From Eutypella sp. D-1 (Eukaryota > Ascomycota > Sordariomycetes > Xylariales > Diatrypaceae): 64,000 nucleotides of DNA. The translations under genes and the position numbers were made by a program. Below are positions 61,162-64,000 of the stretch, one piece after another. Positions within the stretch are counted from its first letter, which is position 1. Each line of letters opens with the position of its first letter. A model generated the notes under the pieces. That model saw nothing but the letters and a program-made list of their open reading frames with translations. It had not been told where the DNA came from and ran no database searches. The stretch spans positions 124,001 through 188,000 of the forward strand of contig JAJTTP010000026.1 of assembly GCA_023313575.1 (NCBI GenBank), written 5' to 3'.

Positions 61162-62902
61162 ATTGGGGATAAATGGTTGGTTGGCTTATAAGTTAAGTCA
61201 AATCGGGAGAGCACGTAGGACGCAGGACGCAGCTGTTGTGTGAGCCAAGTGTGTGTGTATAAATGAAGCCGGCGGGGTGGCTCGTGGAATATGGTGATCT
61301 ATCACGGCAGCTGGGGGTATCGGTAAGACGACCGGACCGGACGGTGTCAAAAATGGCTCACTCGTCTTACAAAAATCTTATATTTTTTGTATCGTGCGGG
61401 TTTAGTAGAGCCTCGAACGTTTCCGGTAGGTTGGTCCGGATATAAAATGAAGCCTTTGGTTGTGTTGGTTTTTTTTGCGTTATCTGCGATTTGGATGTGA
61501 AGTTTCCAGTCGGGTATCCAGGCCACTGGGAGCTATGTTAACAATAAAATAATAGTTACAAGTTAGTTTAACCACGTGAAACAGATCTATATATGCACGT
61601 TCTGAATTAAATAAATACAATATCAGGGCTTCAGTCAGAAACAAACCCCTGGGAATGGCCTTGATAACTGACGAGTATCGTACATGTGAAAGACCGCAGG
61701 AACGATAAGTGGTTATTGCAACTACCTCTAGTACTTAGACATAGAAGCCTTCCATGCCTCGAAGCTAGTTAGTTACCCCGCCATTCCACTAACTAGGCAC
61801 AGTAGCACTACGTATCTGCCCTAACGAGGTGCCTACGTAATGATGGACCTCGGAAGGCAGTTGTGACCTCCCAGGTTATTTAGAGCTCTAATTGTTAGTT
61901 TTGGTACGAGGGAGGTACGGTCGGGGAAATATGACGGGCATCCTCCGTGATCTACTTTATATATTAACGGCACGGCCAACGTCCCCTGTCGCCGCCCCCT
62001 TTTTATGGGGATGAGGAGAACCTTGGAAGGAGGGGAGAGGGGGGGGGGAGGAGAGGAGGAGAGGAGGCTGGGGCTGGGGCTGGGGCTAGAGCTCGGGAAG
62101 CCTCACTGGACGACGAAAAAAAGATAGAGAAGGAACGGCCAGACAGAAAAGAGAGAAGGAAAAAAAAAGAGAGATAGGAAGGCTTGGCCCACGTCGACTC
62201 CAACGTTTGTGGGGCTGCTCTTTTTTTTATCTTGCAGGTTTTCTTGCCTCAATTTATTTTATTTTATTTTCCCTCCCCTCTCAGCTGAGGATTTTGGTGT
62301 CGCATGTCCACTTTCCACACCCACTGAGCGAGTGCAACTTCCATCCATCCAGCCATCCATGACTGCTACAAGTATAAAACGCCAAGTCATCTTTGGACCT
62401 AAGATCTTGGCACGCCATTATTTCGCTATTATTTCGTTATCTACCTAGGTTATCTATCTATCCTTGCCTATCTCTAAAGTATTTACACTACACTACTACC
62501 TACCTCTACCTCTACTCTATGACAACCTTGAAACCTACCTTACCTTAACTAAAATCAACCTGATTTCTATCAACCAATTTTTGGTTGTTTTTTGTTGTTT
62601 TGGTTTGTTTTGTACACACTTCTCTAAGTGGTACATACAATAGCTTTTTCATCCCACATGTAGGCCTCGAAGTGCTCATATATACTATCTATAACTTGCC
62701 TTATTAAAAAAAGAGAGAAAAAAAGGACCCCATGCGACGTTTTGCCCTCCTGCGATAAGAAAAAAAAACGTCCCCTCCCACTTCTTCCCACTCCTCCTCC
62801 CACTCTTCTTCTATACACCCCTCCTCTCATTCCCACAAAGCGCATAGGCCACCACTTGGCTACTGCAGCAGCAGCAGCAGCAGCAACGCAACAAACACTC
62901 GC
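61162..62902. other. Intergenic (divergent) between chorismate mutase and MDV1
   Basis: 1.7 kb shared upstream region of two divergent genes. It has GA/GGGGA-rich tracts (62020-62170), TATTTTATTT runs (about 62250), TTTTTGTTG repeats (62580-62610) and a GCA repeat (seven units, 62865-62885) just 17 nt before the MDV1 start. No other gene seen. Confidence 0.55.
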
Positions 62903-64000
62903 ATGGACGATTCAGAACTGAACCATGCATATCACGATGAAGCCTCCGTGGGCGAAGATTCCGTGCTTTCGGTACGGTAACCTATCTTCTAATTTACCCT
63001 TCTCTCTCTCTTCAAACACCATGTAGTAGTCACTTAAATGTAGTCAAGTCACTTGAACCACTCTGATCTCCGATCTCTGATCTCTAATTTCTAACCTTTC
63101 GTCTGCCAAAAAACAGTCGCGGGGATTAGAAGCCTTTACCCGCAAAGTAACCACCACCGCCAGCCACTTGGTAGGGCCCATCACAGATCCTACCGGCAGT
63201 CACCACTATCACAACGCCATGGCCGAGGTCCAGAAGCAACTACGGAAACCCGGCATTCAGAGGAGTATGTTCTCTATGGCGAGGACCACCCCGACGGATC
63301 TCGTCCGCTCTAAATTCTCCACTGCCGAGATCCACCATCGTGCCCTGTCCTACGTCCCCGATGATATGCTTCAGAACATCCCCGAGGAGGAGAGTGCCTA
63401 CTCCCTCTTCCAGGGTTTCCAGGCGAGCTTCCCCGAGATGACAGATGATGGCAAGAAACATAGGAGGAGAATCTCCAGGGGTAGAAAGCTGATAGACGAC
63501 CACCCTTCCGATCCCGATAGCCCCCAACATCTGCACCAACTTAAAAAGGAGAGGGTTTCCCTCATGCACGACCTCGAGATGCTCGGCATACGAAAGAACA
63601 TGGCGAGCAGCGAGATCCACGAAATCGATATGAAAATCGCTAACTTGAGTGGTATGAGGAGAATTATACTCGATCGATTGGCCGGCCTGGAGCAAGAGGA
63701 AGCTTTACTAGAACACGATAGTAAGCTTAACCTTCTCCCACCTCTCTCCCACCTTCTCCCTCGCTCTCGATCCTTTTACTGACCCAAACAGTCATGGAAA
63801 TGGAGGGCAAGATAGATGATGCCCAGGTACTCCTGGACGAGGCCGAGTCTATAGCAGCCGCTGCTGAGACAGCGAAATCAGATGACTACGACATGGTAAC
63901 GGATCAAGAAGCGGACGAGTTTATGTCCAAGTCTGTTTATGAAAAGCTTCCAGCCGCAAAGGGTGGCCAGTCCCGGCCTAGGAAAAAATTGGGTCGGCGA
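62903..64000 (+). CDS. MDV1: Mitochondrial division protein 1, N-terminal part (runs off window)
   Basis: Adaptor that links the dynamin Dnm1 to Fis1 on the mitochondrial outer membrane for fission. Three exons are visible (62903-62971, 63117-63720, 63792 onward). The start MDDSELNHAYHDEASVGED is followed by LEAFTRKVTTTASHLVGPI, then the family hallmark RTTPTDLVRSKFSTAEIHHR and ALSYVPDDMLQNIPEEESAY. Next comes a coiled coil (about residues 140-205, for example LHQLKKERVSLMHDLEMLGI) that mediates self-association. The expected C-terminal WD40 propeller lies beyond the window. The donor after codon 23 was preferred because the alternative GTAACC 4 nt later leads to an immediate stop. Confidence 0.9.

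Overview
This window looks like chromosomal DNA from a filamentous ascomycete (Pezizomycotina, most likely a Sordariomycete). The genes carry short introns (about 50-150 nt) with fungal branch sites (CTAAC) and GTRNGT donors. The products are typical of that group: a HET-domain protein, a Zn2Cys6 regulator, a mannitol-1-phosphate dehydrogenase, a DUF3431 protein and Mdv1. The intergenic DNA is rich in homopolymer G/C runs and TAGGTAGG/CCTACCTA microsatellites. I rebuilt the gene models by hand, joining exons by splice consensus, reading phase and family conservation.

Layout. 1.8-5.0 kb: coatomer beta' subunit (minus, nine exons). 6.5-7.7 kb: mannitol-1-phosphate 5-dehydrogenase (minus, one exon), with an AGGGG cluster upstream. 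8.3-18.5 kb: a gene-poor, accessory-looking stretch holding a 626-bp non-autonomous DNA transposon with perfect 104-bp inverted ends and a 9-bp target duplication, a small secreted cysteine-containing protein, and a HET-domain gene. 18.5-20.9 kb: a long histidine-phosphatase protein (minus). 22.4-27.2 kb: the GPI transamidase catalytic subunit and a TFIIIC zinc-finger subunit, both plus strand. 27.5-28.5 kb: an unknown two-segment membrane protein with three PPxY motifs (minus). 30.5-31.8 kb: a membrane-anchored DUF3431 protein with a probable GC-AG intron. 35.4-37.7 kb: a Zn2Cys6 transcription factor (minus). 37.8-54.4 kb: about 16.7 kb without a confident gene, holding a 22-bp perfect hairpin and at most a decayed condensation-domain-like fragment. 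54.4-55.6 kb: a cyclin-box protein. 58.7-61.2 kb: BCP1 and chorismate mutase, convergent. 62.9 kb to the window end: the first part of Mdv1, cut by the window edge.

How the genes fit together. Most are single-copy housekeeping genes (secretory traffic, GPI anchoring, RNA polymerase III transcription, ribosome-associated export chaperoning, aromatic amino-acid synthesis, mitochondrial fission). They are not a functional cluster. The two gene-poor stretches break the housekeeping order and hold the lineage-specific content. I saw no rRNA or tRNA gene, no CRISPR array and no complete autonomous transposon. The best candidates for something undescribed are the MULE-like element, the secreted protein beside the HET gene, the PPxY membrane protein and the 22-bp hairpin.
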